Counted from the stretch's first letter, positions 1-11,344 are shown. The stretch: DNA of 64,000 nt from Monilinia fructicola (GCA_008692225.1 VICG01000007.1:1832501-1896500), one strand, 5' to 3'. Notes: generated by a model not told the origin, from the sequence alone. A program made the numbers and translations.

Positions 1-303
1 GAGGTTGAGTATGAGGTTCTGAGGATACCTTTCATGTGGTTATGGTGTTGTCGATGTGAATCATACTTTCTGAACGTCAACAAATATTTCTAAGATCTAT
101 GATTCCACTAGCTAGAATCCTGAGTTACTTGCTACATAAGTCTCGCAAACTTAGCTCAAACGCCAGTAATATGAAAACACCATCCTAACCAGATTCATCT
201 CAAGCTAGATATATATGAACTAACCCCTCCAAGTTGTCTTCCCATTGAAGCTCTCAACTGACACCTTTGCTTCACTGCTTAACCCTCCCATGTTGTTATC
301 CTT
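1..303. other. Left-edge intergenic sequence
   Basis: No ORF, RNA gene or repeat is visible. It lies downstream of the minus-strand gene ending at 304 and probably holds its 3' UTR. Confidence 0.5.
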
Positions 304-1209
304 CTAGCTGCTGGTACGCAGCTCTACCTTTCCACTTCTGGTCATTCTCCATTCTATGCCTTCATTCTTCAATTCTTGTACACAGAATGCCAACCACCTA
401 ACCAAGTCTTTGCTATCTCCCTTTCGGAACTTGATGTAATTATGATGTCTCTTTAGGTAGCCATTTCTAATGAAGTGTATTTTGCCGACATTGTATTTAT
501 CCCAAGTTGAGTTTGGAAGAGTCCGAAACTTCCTCCCCAAAGTCTCGGCGCAAGAGCCGATGAAATCCGCAAACCATTGATCAGGAGATGCGAAAATCTT
601 GCCGAGGAGCTCGTGGTACTGAGAAGAGGAGGAACAGTTCTCGGTTTCACGGAGCCAATCGGTGGAGTTGAAGGCGTCCACATCGTCATCTCCTTCCCAC
701 TTGAACTCGGTTCCGTTCTGCCACTCGATTCCCGAATTTCTGAAATCCCGGATGCAAAATGCCAGCCAGTCGCACAACTCTCTACTCTCGTCGGCAAAGT
801 TCCGGCCGCCTCGGAGGAATTCCGCCCGCTTTGAAAGGACTTGCGATGTGGTATAGCATTGCCAGATGGATGTGCGTTGGTTACCGTATTTTGCCTGGCA
901 AAAAAGATCGCAGAGTGGAATGAACTCGTTCCACCAGCTGTCGGAGCCCCGAAAGATAAAGGAGAGGAGTGAGGGGAAGTGCAAAGATTGGAGCATTATT
1001 CTTTGCGTGCCGAGGAACCAGCTTGTGGCGTTGAAATACTCTGAGGGTAGGTTATTGTTCATGAGGTTATTGAGATGTTGAATGGCGGGAGGTAGGGTAG
1101 GAGGCGCGGTGCGATAAGAGGGAGGGGCGCTTGGATTATTGGTGGGCGGCATGGAAGGGTGTGGGTTGTGATTAGAGAGAGGGACGGTTGGTAGGTTATA
1201 GAGAGACAT
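304..1209 (-). CDS. Hypothetical protein with two copies of an FN-[AS]-[ST]-x-W domain
   Basis: Uninterrupted 301-residue ORF starting at an ATG at 1209. I do not recognise the family. A Pro/Asn-rich disordered N-terminus (residues 1 to about 58) is followed by two diverged copies of the same roughly 105-residue unit (about 59-165 and 180-290). Each unit opens with FNATSWF or FNSTDWL, has a central aromatic block (DSWWNEFI or DQWFADFI) followed by a Cys, and closes with a block of the form W-L-A-F-C, then acidic/basic residues and GIEW. There is no signal peptide or membrane segment. The same unit occurs once in the neighbouring minus-strand gene at 2033-2527, so the pair looks like a local tandem duplication with a further internal duplication. 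Spacing of the W, C and FC residues suggests a compact helical fold. Function is unknown; I saw no catalytic motif. Confidence 0.75.
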   Translation of the reverse strand: MSLYNLPTVPLSNHNPHPSMPPTNNPSAPPSYRTAPPTLPPAIQHLNNLMNNNLPSEYFNATSWFLGTQRIMLQSLHFPSLLSFIFRGSDSWWNEFIPLCDLFCQAKYGNQRTSIWQCYTTSQVLSKRAEFLRGGRNFADESRELCDWLAFCIRDFRNSGIEWQNGTEFKWEGDDDVDAFNSTDWLRETENCSSSSQYHELLGKIFASPDQWFADFIGSCAETLGRKFRTLPNSTWDKYNVGKIHFIRNGYLKRHHNYIKFRKGDSKDLVRWLAFCVQELKNEGIEWRMTRSGKVELRTSS

Positions 1210-2032
1210 ATCTAATTAGTCTTTGGTTGGAACTGTCATTTGTAGATAACCTTGTTTTGAGTGAGTATCTTTGGGATAGATTAATGTTGTGGTAGGTGCA
1301 GAATCGAAAAGGGACGATGTTTCTATAGGAAGAGTTGGCTAGAAATAGGGAAGCATTTGTGCCAGGATTCGAGCAGTGGAGATATTCACAAATCGAGGGT
1401 TCAACATTGAATAGTCTAACAATCAGTATACATACCAGGAAAACAATGTATGCATACGTATAATGAATAATTTGCTATAAGAATTTATCCGTGAATGGTA
1501 TGAGAAGCTCCCCCTTATATGGGCCGGAATCTCACAAAGAGGGATACTGCCTTCTTTAGCGAATCCCTTGTGTCGGGTAAAGATGTATTTTCCTACCTAG
1601 GCAACGTTTGATATCAATCGTTCACAGAGGGCGGCATTGAGAATTCAGGCTTTCATCAGAGAGATTTGATAGTTGTTAATTCGTAGATTCAGGTCATTTC
1701 TAATATTCCCCGGACCAGATAGATGATGGTTCAAACTCAATATATCGCGTCTAGAATTCTAAATATTCAGTGTATCTAATGTTTTATTCAACTTCAACAT
1801 TCTAAGTCAAGACCTTGATTGTGAGATAGTAGTTCAGATTATTGAGATTCATGATGTGGAGAAGCTTTGTATCCAAAACATGAATTGAAAATTAACAAAT
1901 AACTTTAATCGGAACCATCTGTTTATCTAAAATCATATTGAGACTGATATCTTAATTGCAATCCACCAAATATATTTTGTAACCCTTCAGACCTCCCAAG
2001 AATCTTAACCCTTCCCTCTATCCTTGATAATA
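1210..2032. other. Intergenic region between the two paralogous genes
   Basis: About 820 bases, moderately AT-rich, with no convincing ORF. It probably contains the promoter of the 304-1209 gene and the 3' end of the 2033-2527 gene. Confidence 0.5.
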
Positions 2033-2527
2033 TCACCACACACACTTGTGCCCCATCACCCTCAACTCCTCCAAGCAAAACATAATCCAATTAACGCATC
2101 TCCTCATCTCATCCACGCCCATCGCTTGCATCTCCCCACTATCCTCATCCTTTCTCTTCAAAGCCGCCCCATATTCCTCTCTCAATTGTTCCATTTGATC
2201 AGGCTCAAATGTATTCCACATTTCCTCTTTCCATTCATTCGGCACAGTTCCAATCTCTAGATGTCTATACTGATTCCTCAAAACATCATCACAGCATGAG
2301 ATAAACGAGAGCCACCAATCGTCTGGAGCACGGAATATTTGTATGAGGAGAACTCGCACGTGGATTTGAGAGTCGAAGCGTTTGGCGCGACGAAGCCAGT
2401 CGCTGGAGTTAAATATTACGGGGGGACGGTGTGATGAGGATGGTGCGGTTGTCAAAGTTGAGGGGATTATTGTTGGAGGCGAAGAGGCTTTTTTGCATTG
2501 CAGTATCTTGAAGAAAATGTTCTTCAT
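2033..2527 (-). CDS. Hypothetical protein with one FN-[AS]-[ST]-x-W domain
   Basis: 164-residue ORF with an ATG at 2527. After a short Ser/Thr/Pro-rich lead (residues 1 to about 40) it carries one copy of the unit found twice in the 304-1209 protein. It opens with FNSSDWL, has the aromatic block APDDWWLSFISCC, and closes with VNWIMFCLEELR. The distance between the central and terminal blocks is some 15-20 residues longer than in the other copies, and the final GIEW is replaced by a diverged tail. Orientation is the same as its neighbour. No other domain, signal peptide or membrane segment is visible. Unknown function; a lineage-restricted family under duplication is the best reading. Confidence 0.6.
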   Translation of the reverse strand: MKNIFFKILQCKKASSPPTIIPSTLTTAPSSSHRPPVIFNSSDWLRRAKRFDSQIHVRVLLIQIFRAPDDWWLSFISCCDDVLRNQYRHLEIGTVPNEWKEEMWNTFEPDQMEQLREEYGAALKRKDEDSGEMQAMGVDEMRRCVNWIMFCLEELRVMGHKCVW

Positions 2528-5500
2528 TATTTACTTTATGGATGCAAGCTTCTTCTATAGAGGGAAAGGTATTGATATCTTAGCATGAGGTTGATGTTGA
2601 CAGGAACTTGGAGGATGTATACTGATAACACTTTGAGAACTTTGGGCTCTTGTTAGCTAGATTAAATAGTTATATTCGGGTTTTGTAGATATAGATACTG
2701 ATTCCAAATGGCTCATCTGACCACCATAAAAGTATGATAATTCAATAGAGCCTCCATTACAAAGATGAATGAGTGATCGAGTTGTTGAAACGTTAACCAA
2801 CGTGATTCACAACTGGGTGTGAATGGTATTCCACTTGGAACAGCGGTCGCAATCAAGAGGAGTAACTTCCATATAACCCTGGATCCATTCCTATCAGAAG
2901 TTGTATGACTCTCATTGCTGGGTGAATCATCCATCCTTACTTGGAGTTTCTTCTAATCAATGAGCCTCGACTGGCAGGAGGAGCTTAGCCAACCAATCAA
3001 CCTCCTCCTTTCAACCCATAAAGCATTTCTGCAAATATCTTCATCCAGAACCATCTTCTCTACAAAATGAAGATTTTGTCACAAAAACCTTTGCAGGGCT
3101 CTAAAAAATATCAAAAAAAAAAAATGGATTTGTAGCATCAAAATGGCAAAACTGGACTTCCAGAAACTTCGGCTTTCCGTACGTTTTTTCTGTTACACCA
3201 ACCCAATCAAGCGTTCATTTGGTCGCCGGCCTAGCCAGCTACACCATCACGCCAGTTGAGTTGGTGCTGGAGGTTAGCGAGTTTGGATATTTATGGGTGG
3301 TTGGCGCGGGTCGCGACTCGTGGCGGTGGACTGGTGAATTGCGTGGTGAGACAATGAATTTATTTCGCTCGAAATATCTCGTCCTGAGGTCCTTGTGCTT
3401 TCAGTTCTCTTCTTGCTGTTTGATTCATTCGTTCTCATTTTTCTTGCCATTTTGGGAGGTGTGGGAGGGATTGTGAAGTTGATTTAGTCGGTTTGTGTTG
3501 ATGATGAGTAGAAGAAAAGAGAAGATATATTGTGGAGCATGTTCAATGAACTCAGTGATGAGCGACCGTTTAATCATCTTTTAAGAAGAGAACCTGTTTT
3601 TGATAGCAACAATTCAAACTGTTGAGTAAAAGAACTTGACCTCAGTTTTCCATCTGCTTTGTATATAAGTCTTCCATATTTTTACAGTCTGAGAGCAGCA
3701 GGACGGTATACAAGATCAATAGCATGTTTGAAGGGGGGAGAGGGGGGGGGGTTAGATCTTGACGTTTGATCGATACACGGTTGGTAAGATGAAGCTGAAA
3801 GGAACTGGGAAGAAGTTCAACAGATGCTGAAACAATGGCTGGTTAATTTTACCCCTATATGTGTATTCTTTGTATCTTTACTCACCTCTCAAAACCTGAC
3901 CAGCTGATGATCTACACGAATGCATTTCCTAGAAGTCGTCTCTGTGCCTATTATCTCAGAGCAACGACCAACCCCGAAAGAAATGGGAATGCAACTCAAA
4001 TGATGAGTCGCAGCCATGGTACTTATGTGTAGTGACATGGTTAGAACTCTCCCAAAAATAATATTACCAAAAGACAGTGCCCGTATATCAAAAGGGTATA
4101 ATGAAGCCCAAATTCTACGGAAGAACTTTATAATAAATGTTTCAGTAACCTTGAAGTGAATGAATGTAACTAGAGGGGTCTTACCTTTATGTATGTCAAA
4201 CACCAACGGCGAAGCTATATCGAGACATTGGCGATGTTGCCACTCGACCCTTCAGTTTTGACAAGAGAGGAATGAATCGAAAATGTCATGTTGATGCAGC
4301 ATCTTTCGAGAACGTTCTCAGAAGTTTCTGACAAGATACCATTAATCTCGACCTTCTCGAGCTCCTAGACAAAATCAAAAGAACAACTGACACAAGCACT
4401 GCAGAAACTTCACAGTATAAGGATCTCGAGACATCCATTTTCAAACCCCTACTCCACGGCATCTGCAGCCAAATCAGCTCCACCAATCGACTCAAAATAG
4501 TCAAACACAAATCGACAACATCATAAACCAGATCCATTTACTTGTACAATCGAGAGGATCAGTCGTCGGTATTAGTAAGCCACTGATTAACCGAAGGATC
4601 ATCATTCAGGTGGCCTTGGCCATGGGTAACATCGTGCATAGTAACACCCCTTGCTTATGCATCAAATCCTTGTCTATGCATGTCATCCAACCCACATGCT
4701 CCTGCAAGCGAGTCGTTCGGGCTCATATATATCTGCCTTCTAATTTGTCAGTTGGTGGCAAATAGCCAGCACACTACTGTACCTTTTACATGCATAAACT
4801 AGAGAGTGGAATCTGCAGCCTTGTTTGGACGAACGACATCGATAGGATATCGTTGTTCCACCGGTATGTTTTGTCAACAGTCTGCCGTACGAATCCGAAG
4901 TGTGGATTTCGTGACGTTTTCAGATCTGGTAGTTTATATGAGTGAACGCGTTGTTTGCTACTAGAAGGGCTTGGAAACGTTATGAACGTTAGATATCCTC
5001 AGATTTCTAGATTTTGCGGCAGAAAATCGTAATATGGTGGTGATATACGCACAGGGTATTTCAAAAGGAAAAGGTGGTTAGATCTCCCTTGGATTAAAGC
5101 TAATGATCATTATGGCGAATTGCTCTCGTGCCACAGAATAGAAGTGATTTTGCTTTTGTAGTCTTGCCAGAAGATTTTATAGTGTAGACTCTCTATTCCA
5201 CTATAGCTTCTGAAATTCTATTATAGATTCTCCCTTCTACCCCTCGCCATCATAAAGAATCTCCGTAGCATAATTGTGCAATGGCTTTCCCCTCATAGCA
5301 GGAGAGTAAACCACCTTAACCATAACTCAGTATACTTAGGCACAGCAAAAAGCTCAGTATCACAATCTACCCTTGGAGCAAGATGCACCACGTCCCATAC
5401 AACGCCAAAGAAAAGAAAATTCAAAAGCCTTGTATCGGCATCTACGTCACTAGGATGGCCCAACTCCAGCCGGAAACAAAACATATATGGCAAAGTTACT

Positions 5501-6764
5501 TGACAACATTTTAAAGCAGTTGAAACTGGACCAGGTATATCAGAGTCCAAATTCACCTCACGGTATTTTCACATTGGGCGAAGATGAGACGAATTAGCCT
5601 AGAGAAACCTTGCCGACAATAAAACTAAATAACTCTCTACCTGAAGATCTGGAGAATCATCTTATCTCTCTCCTCCCGCTGCTTGAAAGATTGATGAATC
5701 GATATGTTTTGGGGGAGTCCTGGAACTGATCTTTATATTGATGGAAACTTTGGGGAAGAGATGGAGATATTCGGGGTGATTGTCTCGGAACCTCTCTGGA
5801 GGTAAATTTTCGGGCAATATTTGGTCGTTTGTGTGCAAACCACGGTCATTAGAACGAATTAATTTACGCGAAGAAAATGTCGTTCTAGGGCTAACGACAT
5901 CATGAAATCTGGATTTGATTTGCAGCGAGTCATTTCACCCGACGAAGGGAAATTCCAAACAGAGCTTAGGGGAACGAGTCATGCTAGTGTGTGGAGGATG
6001 AGGGGCCAGATTCTGATACCGGGAGGTGAAGCGTTGGAATTTGATTCTGTTGCTGGATTAGTTGTATCCGGTGACGAATTCGGCATTGGCTCATGTGACG
6101 TGAGAGGTAGTGAGAGGTGGTGAGTTAGTGTGGGTTAGGTGAAGATCATTTGTGGAAATTCTCCGAACTGACGTCGCGGAAAGTCAGGTATCGGTTTCAT
6201 GCCTGTCCACGATGAACTGGGAGGGAGGTTTTAGACTACCCGAATCAGATGTATGGAGTGAAGATCTTGGACGATTGACTCGGGGGAAGAGGGGCAAGGA
6301 GAAGACTATGGCTTTTTCGTGGAGCTATGTCAGCTTTGGGTATGAGTGAGGGGCAAAAAAGACAACAGATTGTGTCAGTTTGCGTCTAATACCGAACTAA
6401 ATGTACTCGTATACAGACTCAATCAGCGGGGGCTAGCTAGGTTTTGACAGGCTTTTGACGCTAGCGTGTGGTCTAAACTTGGGCCAAAGAAATTATTGAA
6501 AAGCTAGAAAGTTCCTACATGTCATGACACATGTCTACCACTTGAGGAAGACTCCATGAATATAAATCATCCCATCCCCTTCACCCATCAAGAACTCATC
6601 CGCACCTCAATTTCTATACTCGTTTCCCTAGAATATAGGCACTTAACCCCAGGTTCGGTAAATCGATACTCCAAGTCTTCAACACCTCCTATCAGTTCAG
6701 AACTCGTAGGTCTTCCTCCCCAATAACTGCACATAGAAATCCGTTCCAGAATTCCAATGCATCT
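2528..6764. other. Gene-poor interval of 4.2 kb
   Basis: Only short ORFs (85 codons or fewer) occur, on both strands and without recognisable motifs. The sequence is moderately AT-rich but not RIP-like. The longest minus-strand piece, 5293-5556, has a protein-like aromatic stretch but its frame closes quickly and no family was recognised. The last 250 bases are probably the promoter and 5' UTR of the gene starting at 6765. Confidence 0.4.
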
Positions 6765-7916
6765 ATGATTGAAGCTGCTACTAACTCAGATACAGGATCT
6801 CTCCAAGTCACCACGCGCAAGCCAGTGAATATGGCGGGCCAACAAGTTCAGAAAAAGAGAAATCTTGCGCGGGAGAAAAGATTTACGACGTACAACGATA
6901 TCGCATTGATACGGGCGCAACAAAAGAAAAAAGCACAGAGGATGAAGAGAGAGGAGAAAAAGAAGAAGAAGGAAAGTATGGCCAGAGAGGAAAGGGAAGA
7001 AAATCGAAGAAGGGAAATAGAGGAGGAGTTAGAGCAAGAAGAGGAAGAAGAGGAAGAGGAGAAATTAGAGGAAGAGGAGGAATTAAAGAAAGAGGAGGGA
7101 ATAAAGAAAGAGGAGGAATTAGGCGAAGAAGAGGAGTTAAAGATGGAGGGGGAATCAAAGCTGGAGGAAATGGAAAACGCAAAGGACGAGAACGGAGACG
7201 GAGAGAAAAAAGCCAATAAAAAAAGAAGAAAGAATGTCAAGAAGCACAAGAAGTCCAAGAAGTACAAGAAGTCCAAGAAGCCCCAGAAGAAGCAAATCAA
7301 AGCAAAGGAAGAAACGGTCTGCCCATGCATCAAGAACCCCTCCCCGATCGCTTTCATCGTCACCATATGCATCCTCATCCTTCAAAACGCAACGCAATGG
7401 CTAGCCGCCAAGGGACGCCCTGAGGCGGCGTTCATCGACAGCACCGTCTTCGTCGTAGCAGGCATGTGCGCGGACGTCAAGAAATTCTGCCAGGCAGTCG
7501 TTGCGAGCATTCCCTATATGTACGCGCACCGAGCAGACATCTGGTTAATCACCAAAGATATATTCTTGATATCCCTCGCCATCTCCTTCGGCATGTGCAT
7601 CTTGCGCGCCGTGAAGAATTTGTCGGCCGTCATGCAGCTGGTGCTGGCGGCTTGTGTCGCCGGTGTTGGTCTTCTCGTCCCTTACAAGGGCCCTGTGTTT
7701 TCCTTGGTCGTTGCGCTGGTTGTCTTGTTGGTGGGTGCAGTCTTTGCATTGGTTCTTCGAATGAGGGGTGATCATCTTCGTCTTGAGATGAAGAAGAAGG
7801 TTGATAATAGGGTTGCGAGGAGAAGGAGCGCGAGGATGCAGGCGAGGGGAACGGGGGCGGTTGAAAATTCGGAGCTCGATAGCTGGACCAAGAAAACTTG
7901 GGAGCTCTTGCTTTAA
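6765..7916 (+). CDS. Charged coiled-coil protein with C-terminal membrane segments
   Basis: Single-exon ORF of 383 residues. The first ATG is at 6765; a second in-frame ATG at 6831 would remove 22 residues and is also possible. Residues about 30-185 are almost entirely Lys/Arg/Glu: a Glu-rich block (about 80-145), then a Lys-rich block with repeated KKSKK and YKKSKK units. This predicts a long charged helix or nucleic-acid or tubulin-binding tail. After CPC (about 190) come four to five hydrophobic stretches (about 196-214, 225-240, 263-285, 290-308 and 312-332), then a basic tail with RRRSARMQAR. A membrane-anchored protein with a charged cytosolic or nucleoplasmic arm is likely, for example of ER or nuclear envelope. 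The family is not recognised. The exon has no frame break. Confidence 0.8.
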   Translation: MIEAATNSDTGSLQVTTRKPVNMAGQQVQKKRNLAREKRFTTYNDIALIRAQQKKKAQRMKREEKKKKKESMAREEREENRRREIEEELEQEEEEEEEEKLEEEEELKKEEGIKKEEELGEEEELKMEGESKLEEMENAKDENGDGEKKANKKRRKNVKKHKKSKKYKKSKKPQKKQIKAKEETVCPCIKNPSPIAFIVTICILILQNATQWLAAKGRPEAAFIDSTVFVVAGMCADVKKFCQAVVASIPYMYAHRADIWLITKDIFLISLAISFGMCILRAVKNLSAVMQLVLAACVAGVGLLVPYKGPVFSLVVALVVLLVGAVFALVLRMRGDHLRLEMKKKVDNRVARRRSARMQARGTGAVENSELDSWTKKTWELLL

Positions 7917-9195
7917 GCATCTGAGCGGGGTGCTGATGATGATTTGTGGGTTGTAGATAGATCTGGGTGCTTCGGTTGTTGATTGGTTGAGGAGAAACAA
8001 TGTAGATGATGAGATCAAATGGATGAATGCAAGATAGTAGATCTTGAGAAGTGCATCATAGAGATTAAGCAGAGCCGAAATGCGAGAAGATTAAAGAAGA
8101 AACACTTTCTCTCTTCTCACTTGACATTACTTGTACAACCATGGATCCGATTGATGAAAGACTATGTATTGTATGATACATATCTGCAGAATTTTAAGCA
8201 CTAGGTCTAGATAGAGCATTACAGTTTGAGTATTCCATCTCTATTAAGTTGAGTGCTTCCAGTGATATTCGCCAGTACAATACAACTTCGTCACAATTCG
8301 AAACGCCAGCAACGACGACGAAACCCAAAGATACACCCCAAGCACCTCTCCACTGATAACGTCCGAGAAATCCCCCAGATTCAAATCCATACCGACCACA
8401 AACACAGGACTTTGTTGAGATATGGTTCCTCCCCCCCTCCCCTCACCCGCATTCCCACCCACGTGCAAGAGGCCAAGCTGCGAATCTGCCGGGTGGGTGC
8501 GCATTCCTCGCAATATGCACACCCCACCGACGACTCCGAACTTGGAGGAAAAGAACCCCCGCTCCAAAGCGGCGCACGATCGATGGGGGATACCCCAACA
8601 TGTAACGCTACGCTTGAAGGAACACGTCTCGGGAACTTTGAGGTATGGGTCTTGGATGGTGGCTGCAGGTGATGATGGATGTTCACGACGTGGATTTGGA
8701 TTTGGATTTGGATGGACCATGTGTGGAGCAGGGAGAAGATGTAATTATGTGATGCGAGAGACCAGAGAAGCGATTTGGGGAGGGTGAAATTTATTCAGGA
8801 TCTGCTTCTGGAGAAATGCTTCTTGCCTGCTGGATTCCGATTGTTGAGGTCAATCCCAAGTATTGAGGTAAAATAGCTACCTGCTAGGTAGTAGTTGGTG
8901 GTTGAGTCAGATGCGAGGGAGAAGAGATGTATTGAAGATTAAAAGGAAGACGTTGGCGCCACACGGTATTGGATTTATTAACTTTTATTCGTTTGACTCG
9001 CTATTTTGTTCTGTTCTGTTCTGTTCTGTTCTCCATGTCATATCATGCCGGCGCCAATCCATGCCATCCATACCATACTATAATACAAGCCGGCGAGGTT
9101 CACTTCATAAACCAAGCTATCATCATATCATCCATTCATCGCTTCAATCTCTATATCCCAATCCCAATCCCAATCCCAATACCAGTCCCTACTCC
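7917..9195. other. Intergenic region with one doubtful ORF
   Basis: A minus-strand ORF at 8244-8720 (158 codons, ATG at 8720) and overlapping plus-strand ORFs compete for the same bases, and none has a recognisable domain. The minus frame has a hydrophobic C-terminal stretch (LGVYLWVSSSLLAF) and is the most protein-like, but I would not call it a gene without transcript or homology support. At 9006-9035 there is a short TTCTG repeat, and at 9161-9180 a CCAATC repeat just downstream of the mitochondrial gene's stop. Confidence 0.35.
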
Positions 9196-10499
9196 TCATT
9201 TCTTAACGTCCTTCTCAACCTTGCTCCTCAACTTCTCCGCCTCCGCAACCTTCTTCTCCACCACCTTTACTAATATCCTCATACGCACTCTTCACCAAGC
9301 CCTCCAGCTCATCCCCATGATCCTTCGCCACCTCCTGCAAATGCTGCAATTTCTCCCACAACTTCTCACTCCCCGGGATACCCGCCAGCTTGGCAGCCTG
9401 CTGAGCATACTGCTGAACATTCTGACCCAAGTCACTATTCTTCGCCTTCTCCCCGGCATCCTTGATGTATTTCTGCAAATCGTCCGTTTTACCCGACTCG
9501 ACAGCTCGTCGGACCTGATCAAAGATCTCCTTGACATTTCCAGATTTGAGAACATCGGCATTCTTCTCAACAATCTCCTTCACCTTTGGATTCTTCTCCA
9601 AATAAGGTTTCCACTCCTCCAGTCCCTTGTTCCAAGCTTGCTCGCCCAACTTCTGAACCTTCTCGCTCTTCTCCTGGATCAATTTCCTAACCTTCTCCAC
9701 GGACCCGACGCCCAGCCCACCAGCCAGAATCTCCGAGACCTTCTTGTACGTATCATCGAGCTCCTTCTTTGCATCCGGTCCATAGTTCTCCGCCATACCC
9801 TTCAATTTATCCAGATTCCCGCCCACCTTCTCCTTGATCTGCGGGTGATTATCCAACACCTCCCCCAGACTATCTTTACCCAACTCCGCAATATCGCGCA
9901 AAGCCTTCGTCAAAACATTGTAACTCTGCACCGCAGTCTGCACATCCAACCCCCCCTTCTGACCAATATTCTTCAGCTCCTGATACGTTTTACTCACAAC
10001 CTCATCCACCTCCTTCCCATGCTTCTCCTGCACCTTCTCCAGATCATCAAATGCACCGTCGAGAAAAGACTGGGCCCCGGGGATAAAAGCCGCGTAGGAA
10101 GACGTCGCATGACGCAGCCACTGGATCGCCTGATTGGGTTCGGGGGCCTTCTCGGACAGTGCCGAGGTCGCTCTCTGGAATTGGCTTTTGGTAGAGCTGT
10201 ACGCGTTGACGACGGATTTGGCGCCCGAGAATTGGTAGTAGGTGTAGCATCCCTGTGGGGATGTGTGAGTCTTGACGTACATGCATGCGATGGATTTATC
10301 GGAATCAAGGGGACACGAGCAAACTCACGGCGAGAACTACGGCACCACCTGCGACACCAGCGGCGAAGCCTGAAGCTCCCCCGGCCTTTGCGCCTTCGGC
10401 TTGTGTTGTAGAGACGAATCTGGTTTGTCTGACTTGTTGTCTGGCTGGTGCACGGAGAGTGCGAGCTGCCGCTCTCGAGGCTGTTCTTGAGGAGAGCAT
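9196..10499 (-). CDS. Mitochondrial coiled-coil membrane protein (frame break near the C-terminus)
   Basis: Two exons: 10499-10329 and 10252-9196, with intron 10253-10328 (GTGAGT..ACAG, phase 0). Exon 1 encodes a classic mitochondrial presequence (Arg/Ser/Ala-rich, no acidic residues, then TRFVST) followed by a Gly/Ala-rich hydrophobic segment (about residues 42-57) that probably spans the inner membrane. Exon 2 encodes about 350 residues of charged heptad-like helix with repeated patterns of EKNPKVKEIVEK type. In the reading frame as written the last 16 residues become a Gly-rich run. One base earlier or later (about 9263-9268, AAAGGTGGTGG) the other frame gives VVEKKVAEAEKLRSKVEKD and a stop at 9196, which continues the helix. 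The coding length (1228) is one base over a multiple of three. About 408 residues once the extra base is discounted. Exact family name not recognised. Confidence 0.85.
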
Positions 10500-10871
10500 T
10501 ATGAATGTATTATGTATTGTGCTGTGGTGGGTAAATTGAGTTGGTTGGGTATCTTATTAACTGAATATGAATTGTCTGTGTACGATGGAGAAGAAGACTT
10601 TGGTTGTGAATAGAATGGGGATTGGAATGTATGAGTTCAATGGATAGATGTATCAGGTTATATTACAAGATAACAAGCGGTAGGCATGAATTTGTATGAA
10701 GAAGAAAGAAAGAAACCAAACCATCCTAAGCACAATTCCTATTTATTTCAATCATCTAGCTTATGAGCTTGCAATGAAGCCAGTGACGTTGACGTTAGTA
10801 GAAATAATAATAAATCTTGGTAGTACCAATAAATTCACTCACACCTGCTTGTTTTCCATGTAAATCCCATC
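10500..10871. other. Promoter region of the mitochondrial protein gene
   Basis: About 370 bases upstream of the minus-strand start at 10499. No ORF or repeat of note. It probably also holds the 3' end of the short acidic ORF. Confidence 0.4.
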
Positions 10872-10994
10872 TCAGCCATCTTCCTCATCCTCCATCTCAT
10901 CATCAAAGCTCCTGGGGCCATCAATTGATCCATCTGGATTATCAAATGAGGGGAGGATTGTCAGGTCCGTGTCGTCATCCCGCTTAAGCGTCAT
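10872..10994 (-). CDS. Short acidic ORF, possibly the last exon of an unresolved gene
   Basis: A 40-codon minus-strand frame from an ATG at 10994 to TGA at 10872. It is strongly acidic at its end (FDDEMEDEEDG) and has coding-like composition (LTILPSFDNPDGSIDGPRSF). The same frame stays open upstream for another 15 codons (YLGKPPIAPPH) before a stop, and a good pyrimidine-rich acceptor (TTTGTCATGTCCAG, about 11043-11056) sits just beyond. This suggests the 3' exon of a spliced gene whose other exons are not resolved. The upstream side runs directly into the 8-base minisatellite at 11118, so the gene may have been broken by it. Confidence 0.3.
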   Translation of the reverse strand: MTLKRDDDTDLTILPSFDNPDGSIDGPRSFDDEMEDEEDG

Positions 10995-11117
10995 ATGTGG
11001 CGGTGCAATCGGTGGCTTTCCAAGGTACGACGTGTTGAATCACCTGGACATGACAAAGAGAAATAAATAATCGGGCTAGAACCTCCGGGAAAAGAAGTTT
11101 ACGGATTTATACAGACT

Positions 11118-11344
11118 TTGGCTGTGAAACTGTGAAATTATGAAATTGTGAAATTGTGAAATTGTGAAATTGTGAAATTGTGAAATTGTGAAATTGTGAA
11201 ATTGTGAAACTGTGAAATTGTGAAATTGTGAAATTGTGAAATTGTGAAATTGTGAAATTGTGAAATTGTGAAATTGTGAAATTGTGAAATTGTGAAATTG
11301 TGAAATTGTGAAATTGTGAAATTGTGAAATTGTGAAATTGTGAA
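11118..11344. repeat. 8-base minisatellite, about 28 copies of TGAAATTG
   Basis: Near-perfect head-to-tail copies of one 8-base unit. Variants are seen only at the left edge (TGAAACTG, TGAAATTA) and once near 11210. Because 8 is not a multiple of 3, the complement encodes an artificial 8-residue period (SQFHNFTI) in any frame, so the long ORF across it is not evidence of a protein. Confidence 0.95.

Noticed and set aside
5293..5556. 87-codon minus-strand frame with aromatic residues
   Set aside because: Considered as a heterokaryon-incompatibility protein fragment, but no diagnostic motif and no continuation.
6848..7378. Ser/Phe-rich minus-strand open frame
   Set aside because: Complement of the Glu/Lys-rich coding stretch of the gene at 6765-7916.
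8253..8787. Overlapping plus-strand frames of 121-139 codons
   Set aside because: Low-complexity, mutually exclusive with the minus-strand frame, no motif.
8969..10411. 480-codon plus-strand open frame
   Set aside because: It is antisense to the mitochondrial coiled-coil gene, contains the intron region, and is Leu/Ile-rich only because the sense strand is Lys/Glu-rich.
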